Assembly: GCA_050742415.1 (NCBI GenBank) | Contig: JBOGIF010000046.1 | Coordinates: forward strand, 1-17,788 | Source: JBOGIF01 sp050742415 | GTDB lineage: Bacteria; Actinomycetota; Acidimicrobiia; Acidimicrobiales; AC-14 | Direction: 5' to 3' | DNA length: 17,788 nucleotides | Shown: one piece after another, positions 6,579 to 13,081 of the stretch | Position numbering within the stretch: position 1 is the stretch's first letter | Layout: each line of letters starts with the position of its first letter | Program-made: the position numbers and the translations under genes | The notes under the pieces: model-generated | The model's input: only the letters and a program-made list of their open reading frames with translations | The model's database searches: none | Told to the model about the DNA's origin: nothing

Positions 6579-6956
6579 TCAGGCCACCCTCCGGCGCTTG
6601 ACCATCCGAAAACGAGGCCCTGAAGGGGCGACGCCCACCTCGCATTCGTCGAGCACGGCGTCGAGGATCTGGGCCGAAAGGTCCGTGAGGGTGGGGTCGG
6701 CGTCCGGCTGGTGTTGGAAACGGCCGACGCCCTCCACGGCCAGGCGGTCGGGGAGCATCTGGTAGGTGAGGCACAGAGTGCCCTCCGCCCCGCGGCCCAC
6801 CAGTGCGAAGCACAGCTCGTCGATGGCGATGCTCAGGTCCTCGAGCTCGTCGAGGGTGAACCCCAGGCGACTGGCGACCCCCGCACCCATGATCCGCGCG
6901 ATCCGGAAGAACTCGGGCGACGCCGGGACTTCCAGTCGCACTTCTCCCTGCGCCAA
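6579..6956 (-). CDS. Anti-sigma factor of the UsfX/RsbW type, TTG start
   Basis: This 125-residue GHKL-fold protein is predicted to bind and inhibit the SigF-like factor encoded immediately downstream. It begins LAQGEVRLEVPASPEFFRIARIMGAGVASRLGFTLDELEDLSIAIDELC. The last part matches the helix of mycobacterial UsfX (LRLAVDEVC). The asparagine of the normal kinase N box is absent (DELCFALVGRG), as in UsfX, so ATP binding or kinase activity may differ from Bacillus RsbW. TTG 6956 is chosen because GAGGAG at 6969-6964 precedes it by 7 bases. The frame stays open further upstream to 7349, but that stretch runs antisense-like through the neighbouring gene and is unlike the family. No anti-anti-sigma (STAS) partner lies in the window. 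Confidence 0.82.
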   Translation of the reverse strand: MAQGEVRLEVPASPEFFRIARIMGAGVASRLGFTLDELEDLSIAIDELCFALVGRGAEGTLCLTYQMLPDRLAVEGVGRFQHQPDADPTLTDLSAQILDAVLDECEVGVAPSGPRFRMVKRRRVA

Positions 6957-6963
6957 GGCGGCT

Positions 6964-6969
6964 CTCCTC
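6964..6969 (-). promoter_or_regulatory. Ribosome binding site that fixes the TTG start of the anti-sigma gene
   Basis: GAGGAG on the minus strand lies 7 bases before TTG 6956. The next in-frame candidate, a GTG 15 bases later, would be too far away. Confidence 0.65.
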
Positions 6970-7015
6970 TGCTGTTGGTCAGCCCCGCGTGCCCGGCGCA
7001 CGCTACTCCTGCGAC

Positions 7016-7732
7016 CTACACGAGCGGCCAGGGGAAGGCACGGGCCGAGCGGACCGTCGGGAACGTGGTGGCCGCGGCGACGGCCTCGGAGCGGGTGGTC
7101 AGCGCCGCCAGCTCCTCGGTCGTGAGCAACGCCTCCAGCTTGGCGGGTGGCGAAGTGGCGAGGCGGGCGACTGCAGCCCGAAGGTCCGGCGGGACCTCTC
7201 CACCGCCGAAGTCCCAGATGACGGTCCGCAGCTTGGGTTCGGTGTGGAGGGCCAGGCCGTGGTCGATGGCCCATATGCGCCCGTCGACACCCAGCAGGCA
7301 ATGCCCGCTCTTGCGATCGCCGTTGTTGACCACGAGGTCGAGGAGGCACACCGCCTTCAGGGCCTCGTGGTGCTCGGGCCGCTCGAGAAGGGTGAAGTAG
7401 TGCTGGTCGACATCGGCAGCCACGAAGCGCTGGACCGACCCAGGTCCGAAGGGACCGTCGCGAAGGACCGTCTCGGGGACCAGGCCCCAGCCCAGAGCTT
7501 CGGAGACGAGGTAGACCGCGACCTCCCGCCGGTAGAGGTCGGGCGGATAGTCCCAGAGTGGGCGCTCGCCGCGGCCGGGCTTGTAGACCGCCGGGCAGGA
7601 TGCCCCCGCAGTGCCCACCTCCACCAGGAACGTGCCGTTCGAGCTCCAGGGCAGACGCCCCTTCACCTCGATCTCGCCGGTGCGGAGCAGCTCTAAGGGG
7701 TCGGGCGCTTGTGACCGTTCAGGCGCACGCAC
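7016..7732 (-). CDS. SCO1664 family protein (PI3/4-kinase or HipA-like fold)
   Basis: This 238-residue protein belongs to the actinobacterial SCO1664 family, which has a kinase-like fold and no established substrate. GRLPWSSNGTFLVEVG at the N-terminus is a glycine-rich nucleotide-loop analogue, and AVYKPGRGERPLWDYP supplies the likely ATP-binding lysine. NNGDRKSGHCLL (D139, R140, K141) is the catalytic-loop analogue, and WAIDHGLALH (D157, H158) takes the place of the metal-binding DFG. I start it at GTG 7732, which has AAGGA five bases upstream and overlaps the end of DUF3090 by 40 bases. A start further in is possible, because the conserved region only begins at ELLRTGEIEVKG. Homologues typically sit with DUF3090 and an MSMEG_4193-type phosphatase, as here. 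Confidence 0.82.
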   Translation of the reverse strand: MRAPERSQAPDPLELLRTGEIEVKGRLPWSSNGTFLVEVGTAGASCPAVYKPGRGERPLWDYPPDLYRREVAVYLVSEALGWGLVPETVLRDGPFGPGSVQRFVAADVDQHYFTLLERPEHHEALKAVCLLDLVVNNGDRKSGHCLLGVDGRIWAIDHGLALHTEPKLRTVIWDFGGGEVPPDLRAAVARLATSPPAKLEALLTTEELAALTTRSEAVAAATTFPTVRSARAFPWPLV

Positions 7733-8190
7733 ACGTGTCCTTCGGGGTCGAGCGGCTGGCCGCACAACGGGCACGGGGGCCGGCCGGACGCCACGACGAG
7801 GGCACCGCGGCGGCTCAGGGCGGCGATCTGGGCCCGGGTGGCCTGGATGCGAGCGGTGGCCGCCTCCTCGCCCTCCTCGACGAGCTCCTCGGCCACGAGG
7901 AGCACCATGTCGGTCTCCTCGGAGTAGTTGACCCCGAGGGACCCCACCACCCACTCGGCTACCACCGGCTCGACGAGGTCCATGTCGACCGGGAGCTCGT
8001 CGGTCGGGGGCAGGTCGGCCAGCATCTCCGACAGGTACGCGACCAGGGCCGCCACTTGGGCCTTTTCCAGCCGCAGCGACACGACCTGCTGGTTGGCGCG
8101 GGCCTGCACGTAGAAAACCCGTTGGCCCGGGGGGCCGACGGTGCCGGTGGTGAGGTGGTCGACCGAGCCGAGCTCGAACGAGCTGCTCAT
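7693..8190 (-). CDS. DUF3090 family protein
   Basis: This 165-residue protein of unknown function is typical of actinobacteria. It starts MSSSFELGSVDHLTTGTVGPPGQRVFYVQA, the family's hallmark, followed by a helix (LRLEKAQVAALVAYLSEMLADLP) and an acidic stretch VLLVAEELVEEGEEAATARIQATRAQIAALS. The C-terminus carries a compact cysteine/histidine motif, C140-x2-C143 then H152-x-C154, plausible as a zinc site. Its ATG overlaps the phosphatase stop (ATGA) and its end overlaps the SCO1664-like gene, so the three are almost certainly one transcript. Confidence 0.85.
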   Translation of the reverse strand: MSSSFELGSVDHLTTGTVGPPGQRVFYVQARANQQVVSLRLEKAQVAALVAYLSEMLADLPPTDELPVDMDLVEPVVAEWVVGSLGVNYSEETDMVLLVAEELVEEGEEAATARIQATRAQIAALSRRGALVVASGRPPCPLCGQPLDPEGHVCVRLNGHKRPTP

Positions 8191-8846
8191 GAGGGTTTCA
8201 GGGCTACCAGGTCGCCCACCGAGTTCACGCAGAGAACGGTCGGCCCGGTCGAGCCGTACGCGATCGCGGTCACCGAGCACGGAGAGATGACCAGGCGCTG
8301 GAACAGGTCGAGGTGGGTACCGACGGCGTGGGCCACCACCGCCTTGATGATGTCGGCGTGGGAGAAGGCCACGACCGTCTGCCCGGGATGGGCGGCCCGC
8401 AGCCGCTCCACCGCTGCCAGGGCTCGGCTCTGCATCTCGACGAAGGACTCCCCGCCCGGGAACCTGAAGCCACTGGGGAACTGGTGGACGATCTTCCAGT
8501 CCGGGTGCTTGCGCACCTCCTTCAGCTCCCGCCCGGTCCAGTCGCCCACGTCGGCCTCGATCAGCCCTCGCTCCACGGCCACCTTCATCCGCCGGGCGTC
8601 GGCTGTGGGCCGGGAGGTCTCGCGTGTGCGCTCCAGGGGAGAGGTGTACAGGGCGTCGATCCTGGGGAGCGCGGCGAGGCGTTCGGCCACCGCCAGAGCC
8701 TGGGCCTTGCCGGTCTCCGACAGGTGCAGGCCGGGGGCACGGCCCGGTAGGCACTTGCCGGTCGTGGGCGTCTCGCCGTGGCGGACCAGCAACAGCAGGG
8801 TTGGGCGCGGTGTGGACGGACGCGAAGAAGCTGTCGAGCGGGGCAT
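8187..8846 (-). CDS. Histidine phosphatase family protein (MSMEG_4193-type)
   Basis: This is a 219-residue member of the phosphoglycerate mutase-like (histidine phosphatase) superfamily. The catalytic motif LVRHGET contains H23, which would become phosphorylated. SPLERTRET follows, then EADVGDWTGRELKEV and FPGGESFVEMQSR, which position the acid residue. The second catalytic histidine is H163 in VVAFSHADIIKAVV. It resembles the MSMEG_4193 group that accompanies DUF3090 and SCO1664-type genes. The substrate is not known, and the name 'mutase' should not be taken literally. I use ATG 8846; a TTG at 8858 would add four residues and cannot be excluded. Only 26 bases separate this start from that of the divergent uracil-DNA glycosylase gene. 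Confidence 0.87.
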   Translation of the reverse strand: MPRSTASSRPSTPRPTLLLLVRHGETPTTGKCLPGRAPGLHLSETGKAQALAVAERLAALPRIDALYTSPLERTRETSRPTADARRMKVAVERGLIEADVGDWTGRELKEVRKHPDWKIVHQFPSGFRFPGGESFVEMQSRALAAVERLRAAHPGQTVVAFSHADIIKAVVAHAVGTHLDLFQRLVISPCSVTAIAYGSTGPTVLCVNSVGDLVALKPS

Positions 8847-8872
8847 CGGCCCGATCAACCTACCCTCGGGTC

Positions 8873-9592
8873 GTGCGGTGTGGGGACTCCCTGGAGGACG
8901 TCACGGCCGAGGTGGTGGCCTGCCGTAGCTGCCCCCGGCTGGTGGCGTGGCGCGAGCAGGTGGCGCTCGAGAAGCGGGCGGCGTACCGCGGCGAGCCTTA
9001 CTGGGCACGGCCGGTCCCGGGCTTCGGCGACGTCGACCCCGGCCTGCTGGTGGTCGGGCTGGCCCCTGCCGCGCATGGCGGCAACCGGACGGGCCGGGTC
9101 TTCACCGGTGACCGCTCGGGCGACTGGCTGTACCGCGCCCTGTGGCGGGCCGGGTTCGCCAACCAGCCAGCCAGCACGCGCGCCGATGACGGCCTGGCGT
9201 TGGCGGGTGCCTACGTGACTGCGGCGGTGCGATGCGCGCCGCCGGCGAACCGGCCGACGCCGTACGAGCGCGACGCCTGTTCGCCGTACCTGCGCCGGGA
9301 GATGGCTCTCATGCCGAACCTGCGCGTTGTCGTCGTGCTGGGGCAGTTCGCCCACGACGTCTTCTGCCGGCTGGCGGGCCTGCGGCCCCGCCCACACTTC
9401 GGCCACGGTGCCGAGGTCGTGCTCGCCGGCGGTCCGGTGCTGATCTGCTCCTATCACCCGAGCCAGCAGAACACCTTCACGGGCAAGCTCACCGAAGCGG
9501 CCTTCGACTCGGTGTTCGCCCGGGCCCGCCAGCTCGTCGACGGTCGTGACGGACCTCAAGAGACGGCAGCGGCCAGCTCGCCGAGGCCGTAG
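8873..9592 (+). CDS. udgB: Uracil-DNA glycosylase, family 5 (UdgB-like)
   Basis: This 239-residue iron-sulfur uracil-DNA glycosylase removes uracil, and in studied family 5 enzymes also hypoxanthine or xanthine, from DNA as the first step of base excision repair. The cluster cysteines are C17 and C20 (CRSCPRL) and C121 and C136 (RCAPPANRPTPYERDAC). Motif 1, GLAPAAHGGNRTGRVFTGD, starts at residue 62; it is the family 5 form and lacks the catalytic Asp/Asn of families 1 and 4. Motif 2, HPSQQNTFTGKLT, starts at H195 and provides the DNA-inserting loop. I start at GTG 8873, with no visible Shine-Dalgarno sequence, so leaderless translation is possible. The frame is open upstream but that part is antisense to the phosphatase gene. 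The 3' end overlaps the convergent TauE/SafE gene by 37 bases. Confidence 0.88.
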   Translation: MRCGDSLEDVTAEVVACRSCPRLVAWREQVALEKRAAYRGEPYWARPVPGFGDVDPGLLVVGLAPAAHGGNRTGRVFTGDRSGDWLYRALWRAGFANQPASTRADDGLALAGAYVTAAVRCAPPANRPTPYERDACSPYLRREMALMPNLRVVVVLGQFAHDVFCRLAGLRPRPHFGHGAEVVLAGGPVLICSYHPSQQNTFTGKLTEAAFDSVFARARQLVDGRDGPQETAAASSPRP

Positions 9593-10335
9593 GCCACAGC
9601 GACAGCACCGAGGACCGCGGCCACCGCCAGCCGCAGACGCCGGTCGCCCAGTCCCAGGGCGGCAGCGGCGCCGAGGCGCGCTCCGGGGACGACGGCCACA
9701 GCCAGCAGAGTCGCCATACGCCAGTCGATGTCGCCCAAGGCGGCATGGGCGATTGTGCTGGGGATGGCGAGGATCCCCACGCACGCCAACGAGGTGGCCA
9801 CGGCAGGCACGGTCTGCATCCCCAACACCTGGGTGAAGCCCGGCACGAGCACCAAGCCGCCGCCGACGCCCAGCAGCCCCGACAGAAGCCCGGCGACCGT
9901 GCCCACCCCGATCGCGGCCAGGCGCCGGTGGCCGGGGCTCCTCGGCAGCTGAGGGCCACGCTCTCCGGGAACGGCCATCCTCACGGCCGTCACGGCCAGG
10001 AGGACGGCGCTCAGGACCATCAGCCAGTGGCCGTCGCCGGGGACGGCGTGGGACGCGAGGGAGCCGGCTACCGCCATCGCCGTGCCCGCGGGGGCGGCGG
10101 TGGCGACAACGCGCCAGTCGACCAGGCCGTCGCGCGCATAACGGGCGGTTGCGGCTACTGCGCCGGGGAGGATCGACGGCAGCGTGGTGCCGACCGCCAC
10201 GAGGGCGGGGGCGCCCAGCAGCCGCACGCCGGGGGTCGAGATGATGGCCCCGCCGACGCCGAAGGCACCTGAGGCCATCCCGGTCACCAGCCCGAGCAGC
10301 ACGTTGAGAGCATCCCGCAAGGGGCTGGCGTCCAT
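9556..10335 (-). CDS. TauE/SafE (TSUP) family membrane exporter
   Basis: This 259-residue integral membrane protein belongs to the TauE/SafE/TSUP family, whose studied members carry sulfite, sulfoacetate or other small anions. Two related repeats are visible: LLGLVTGMASGAFGVGGAIISTPGVRLLG near residue 12 and GTVAGLLSGLLGVGGGLVLVPGFTQVLG in the second half. Each has the GxxxGxxGxGGG signature and a following helix. About eight hydrophobic segments can be counted. I start at ATG 10335 (MDASPLRDALNVLL); the frame extends upstream, but that part is proline-rich and overlaps the divergent YibE/F gene. No Shine-Dalgarno sequence is visible. No sulfur-metabolism neighbour identifies the substrate. 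Confidence 0.85.
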   Translation of the reverse strand: MDASPLRDALNVLLGLVTGMASGAFGVGGAIISTPGVRLLGAPALVAVGTTLPSILPGAVAATARYARDGLVDWRVVATAAPAGTAMAVAGSLASHAVPGDGHWLMVLSAVLLAVTAVRMAVPGERGPQLPRSPGHRRLAAIGVGTVAGLLSGLLGVGGGLVLVPGFTQVLGMQTVPAVATSLACVGILAIPSTIAHAALGDIDWRMATLLAVAVVPGARLGAAAALGLGDRRLRLAVAAVLGAVAVAYGLGELAAAVS

Positions 10336-10394
10336 GGGCGAGAGGAATCTTGGCTCAGGCCTCGGCGGTCCGAGTCGATGCGTCACAATCGGAG

Positions 10395-11639
10395 ATGCCG
10401 CGATCCAGATTCCGTACCGGGAGCCGGTGGGCGCCGAAGTCCGGTCGTTCCACGGTGTTGCTGACGCTTGCCGTGCTGCCGTTCCTGGTGGCGACGGCGG
10501 TGGGGCTGGTGCTGCTGTGGCCTCGCCAGGTGCCCACGGCACTGCCCGGGGAGCTGGGCGTTGGCACTCAGCTGGTCGACGGCACCGTGGCCAAGGTCCA
10601 AGGTGTCCCGTGTCAGGAGTTCGAGCAGCTCGGAGACCGCCGCGGTTGCCAGATAGTCACGGTCCGTCTGACCACTGGGCCGGACAAGGGAGGCGAGACG
10701 CTCCTGGAGGTGACGGGTGGACCGGACCAGCCGGAGCTGGTGAAGGGGTCGAAGCTGGTGCTGGGGCGCAGCACCGACGGAGGAGACGTCACGTACTTCT
10801 TCTCCGACTTCCAGAGGCGAACGCCGCTGCTTTGGCTGGCGGGGCTGTTCGCAGTCGTCGTGATCGGCATCGGCCGGTGGCGGGGCGTGACGTCGATCAT
10901 CGGCGTGGCCTTCACCTTCGCCCTGCTGCTCAAGTTCGTCCTGCCCGCGATCCTGGAAGGCAGCAGCCCGCTGCTGGTGTCGATCGTCGGCGCCGCTGCG
11001 GCGATGTTCATGATCCTCTACCTGGCGCACGGCTTCTCGGCCAAGACGACGGCAGCGCTCCTCGGGACCCTGGTCAGCCTCGCCCTCACCGCCGGCCTGG
11101 CCGCGGTGTTCGTCGCCGCCACGAAGCTGCTCAACGTGGGAGGCGACGAGACCGCCTTTCTCCAGCTCAGCGCCGCCCAGGTAGATCTCCAGGGCCTGCT
11201 GCTCGGAGGGATCATCATCGGCTCGCTCGGTGTGCTCAACGACGTAACGGTCACCCAGGCCTCCGCGGTGTGGGCGCTCGGAGAAGCCGACCCCGGCTTG
11301 GGGTTCAAAGGGCTGTATCGCCGGGCGATGGAAGTCGGTCGCGACCACATTGCATCCACGGTCGACACCCTCGTGCTGGCCTACGCGGGGGCGTCGTTGC
11401 CTTTGCTGCTCCTGTTCACCCTGGCGAGCCGCTCGGTTGCCGAGGTGGTCACCGGGTCGCTGGTGGCAGAGGAGCTCGTGCGCACGCTCGTCGGGGGAAT
11501 CGGCCTGGCCGCTTCGGTGCCGATCACCACCGCCTTGGCGTCGTTGGCGATGAGCCGTCGGGCCACGTCGGGGGCTGGCGGCACCCGCCGGCTCACCGAG
11601 CCCATACCGGTCGACGACCTCCCCGAGCTCGACGCCTAG
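10395..11639 (+). CDS. YibE/F family membrane protein
   Basis: This 414-residue membrane protein is of the YibE/F family, whose function is not established (transport has been suggested). A first helix at about residues 19-42 (STVLLTLAVLPFLVATAVGLVLLW) is followed by an extracytoplasmic domain of ~90 residues containing two cysteines (VPCQEFEQLGDRRGCQI), which could form a disulfide. Seven further hydrophobic segments run from LLWLAGLFAVVVIGIG to PITTALASLAM. LGVLNDVTVTQASAVW, with an acidic residue in a membrane segment, corresponds to the conserved D-x-A-x-x-I-A-S region of the family. ATG 10395 is my choice because it leaves 59 bases to the divergent TauE/SafE start. TTG 10350, with AGAGGA nearby, would add 15 residues. 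Confidence 0.83.
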   Translation: MPRSRFRTGSRWAPKSGRSTVLLTLAVLPFLVATAVGLVLLWPRQVPTALPGELGVGTQLVDGTVAKVQGVPCQEFEQLGDRRGCQIVTVRLTTGPDKGGETLLEVTGGPDQPELVKGSKLVLGRSTDGGDVTYFFSDFQRRTPLLWLAGLFAVVVIGIGRWRGVTSIIGVAFTFALLLKFVLPAILEGSSPLLVSIVGAAAAMFMILYLAHGFSAKTTAALLGTLVSLALTAGLAAVFVAATKLLNVGGDETAFLQLSAAQVDLQGLLLGGIIIGSLGVLNDVTVTQASAVWALGEADPGLGFKGLYRRAMEVGRDHIASTVDTLVLAYAGASLPLLLLFTLASRSVAEVVTGSLVAEELVRTLVGGIGLAASVPITTALASLAMSRRATSGAGGTRRLTEPIPVDDLPELDA

Positions 11640-11647
11640 GCCGCGGC

Positions 11648-11881
11648 CTATCTCCTCTTGCGCCGAGCCGGTCGGACGTCGGCGTGCTTCTTGTGCACCG
11701 CCTGCTTGGTCACCCCCATGGCATCGGCAATCTGCTGCCAGGACCACTCCTGCTCCCGGGCGCTCTGCACCTGGAGCGCCTCCAGGCTTTCGAGGAGCCG
11801 CCGCAAAGCGGCCACGGCCCGGAGGCCGACGATCGGGTCGCGGTGGCTGGCGGCGGCCGCCAGCTGTGTGGCTTCGCTCAT
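11648..11881 (-). CDS. Small helix-turn-helix DNA-binding protein
   Basis: This 77-residue basic protein has a helical N-terminal half (VGLRAVAALRRLLESLEALQVQSARE) and a helix-turn-helix at residues 46-66, WSWQQIADAMGVTKQAVHKKH. The second helix (TKQAVHKKH) would contact DNA, and the tail RPARRKRR is strongly basic. Similar small HTH proteins occur in actinobacteria, sometimes beside Clp N-domain proteins; none is present here. The start is ATG 11881, with no Shine-Dalgarno sequence. Instead TAGATT lies six bases before it, so the mRNA is probably leaderless. Two operator-like repeats overlap this promoter, pointing to autoregulation. It is downstream of, and on the same strand as, the FrhB-like gene, which ends inside the promoter region. 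Target genes are unknown. Confidence 0.8.
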   Translation of the reverse strand: MSEATQLAAAASHRDPIVGLRAVAALRRLLESLEALQVQSAREQEWSWQQIADAMGVTKQAVHKKHADVRPARRKRR

Positions 11882-11882
11882 G

Positions 11883-11930
11883 TCGTCAATCTACGCTGAC
11901 AACGGCGCGTACGTCAACTCAGATTGACGA
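11883..11930. promoter_or_regulatory. Tandem operator-like inverted repeats before the HTH gene
   Basis: TCGTCAATCT (11883-11892) and AGATTGACGA (11921-11930) form a perfect 10-bp inverted repeat spaced by 28 bases. The block can also be read as two 16-bp elements, GTCAATCTACGCTGAC (11885-11900) and GTCAACTCAGATTGAC (11913-11928), each with GTCA/TGAC ends. The first equals the reverse complement of the second at 13 of 16 positions. Both overlap promoter elements of the HTH gene. Confidence 0.6.
11888..11917 (-). promoter_or_regulatory. Leaderless promoter of the HTH gene
   Basis: On the minus strand TTGACG (11917-11912, 5 of 6 to consensus) and TAGATT (11893-11888, 4 of 6) are 18 bases apart. 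Six bases separate TAGATT from ATG 11881, so initiation would be at or next to the A of the start codon. Confidence 0.6.
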
Positions 11931-13044
11931 GGCCCGGGCCGGGAGCGGCATCCTGTGGCCAACGCTTGCGTTGGCGGGACGACAACTTGTGGAGCAGAGC
12001 GATGGCGGCGGGGTCGTCGTCGCCCGGGCGTCCTTCGATGGTGCCGTCCTGGAGCATCTTGACGATGATCTCCCGGCCGATGTCGGTGCGCAGGATGGTC
12101 AGGGTCCAGTCGTTGAAGGCGCCGATCCCGCCCGTGGAGATGTCGGCGTGCTCGGCGGCGAAGTCGGGGCACCGCTTGCAGCCCTCGCGGGTCCACGCGT
12201 GGCACTCCTTGAGCGGCACCTCGTGGTAGCCACCGTCGTTGGTCCAGACCTGAAGGACGCCCTTGACGTTCATCTTCACGATGTTCTTGCGGTGCAGGCC
12301 GTACTTGGCCTCGAGCAGCTCCTCGAAGATGGCGTCGTCGAAGGTCTTGGAGCACAGCAGCCCGATGTTGAGCACGAACCGGCGGGCCGGCTTGCCGGCT
12401 TTGCGCACGCTCATCACCGGCGGTACCGACGACTGGCAGCTCATGCCGACCAGGGCGAGCTTCTCGGCCCCGCCGGCCACCGCCTCGGCGTAGGCCATGG
12501 TGTTGGCGGAGTAGGTGTAGCGGCTGCCGGCGGCCGCCAGCACCTCCTCGCGGGTGCGGGCGACACCGGGCACCGCCTTCCACGACGTGCCGTCACCCTC
12601 GATGTAGGAGACGAGGGCGGCGTCGACGTATCCGTGCTCCATGGCCCAGATGAGGATGGCCGACACCAACCCACCGTCCTGGCCCGCCTCGGCCACCTTG
12701 GGGTCGGCGGCGCGGGCCAGGATGATGTCCTTGCTGATGCCGGAGACCTCGTCGGGCGTCCGCGACCGGCCGAACAGGTGGTTGTCGATCTGGGGCTCCC
12801 AGATCCGAAAGCGCGGGCAGGCGCGGGTACACGAAGTGCAGCCCCGGTCGCCGTGGACGCAGCCGCCGGGGCCGCCCTCCTCCTCCAGGTGGAAGGGCCG
12901 GTACACGCCGCCGGTGTCGTCGTAGCCGAGGACATCGTGCGGGCAGGCCACCACGCAGCCAGCACAACCGGTGCAGAGGCCGGATGTCACGACCTCGTCC
13001 CAGAGCTGCGCCCACTGAAGGATCTCTCTCGCCACGGCGGCCAC
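11914..13044 (-). CDS. Coenzyme F420 hydrogenase/dehydrogenase beta subunit (FrhB) family protein
   Basis: This is a 376-residue iron-sulfur flavoprotein of the FrhB family, whose members exchange electrons with F420 or related partners through FAD and Fe-S clusters. With GTG 13044 as residue 1, the ferredoxin-like motif C24-x2-C27-x2-C30-x3-C34-P is present. A second cysteine group, C62, C69, C72 and C76-P (CTSCTRACP), suggests a second cluster. The FrhB N domain follows (GQDGGLVSAILIWAMEHGYVDAALV), then the C domain with LALVGMSCQSSVPPV, LLCSKTF and the CKRCPDF cysteines. GTG 13035 is an alternative start; neither has a visible Shine-Dalgarno sequence. Extension further upstream would run through the divergent Fpg/Nei gene. 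No hydrogenase or F420 biosynthesis gene is adjacent, so the partner is unknown. Confidence 0.85.
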   Translation of the reverse strand: MAAVAREILQWAQLWDEVVTSGLCTGCAGCVVACPHDVLGYDDTGGVYRPFHLEEEGGPGGCVHGDRGCTSCTRACPRFRIWEPQIDNHLFGRSRTPDEVSGISKDIILARAADPKVAEAGQDGGLVSAILIWAMEHGYVDAALVSYIEGDGTSWKAVPGVARTREEVLAAAGSRYTYSANTMAYAEAVAGGAEKLALVGMSCQSSVPPVMSVRKAGKPARRFVLNIGLLCSKTFDDAIFEELLEAKYGLHRKNIVKMNVKGVLQVWTNDGGYHEVPLKECHAWTREGCKRCPDFAAEHADISTGGIGAFNDWTLTILRTDIGREIIVKMLQDGTIEGRPGDDDPAAIALLHKLSSRQRKRWPQDAAPGPGLVNLS

Positions 13045-13069
13045 TGTAGGGGCGGAGTGAGGCCCAGCC

Positions 13070-13075
13070 GGAAGG
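13070..13075 (+). promoter_or_regulatory. Ribosome binding site of the Fpg/Nei gene
   Basis: GGAAGG lies 6 bases before TTG 13082. It supports this start, which also gives the P-E N-terminus the enzyme family needs. Confidence 0.55.
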
Positions 13076-13081
13076 CCTGGC

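Noticed and set aside
6957..7349. Upstream extension of the anti-sigma reading frame to 7349
   Set aside because: The added ~130 residues are low-complexity, overlap the SCO1664-like gene on the same strand in another frame, and do not resemble the family; TTG 6956 has a good ribosome binding site.
10383..11747. 454-residue open frame on the minus strand
   Set aside because: It is antisense to the YibE/F gene with a Q/R/H-rich composition typical of the shadow frame in high-GC DNA; no domain is visible.
10184..11899. 571-residue open frame on the plus strand
   Set aside because: It runs out of phase through the YibE/F gene and into the HTH gene, and is arginine/glycine/proline-rich without motifs.
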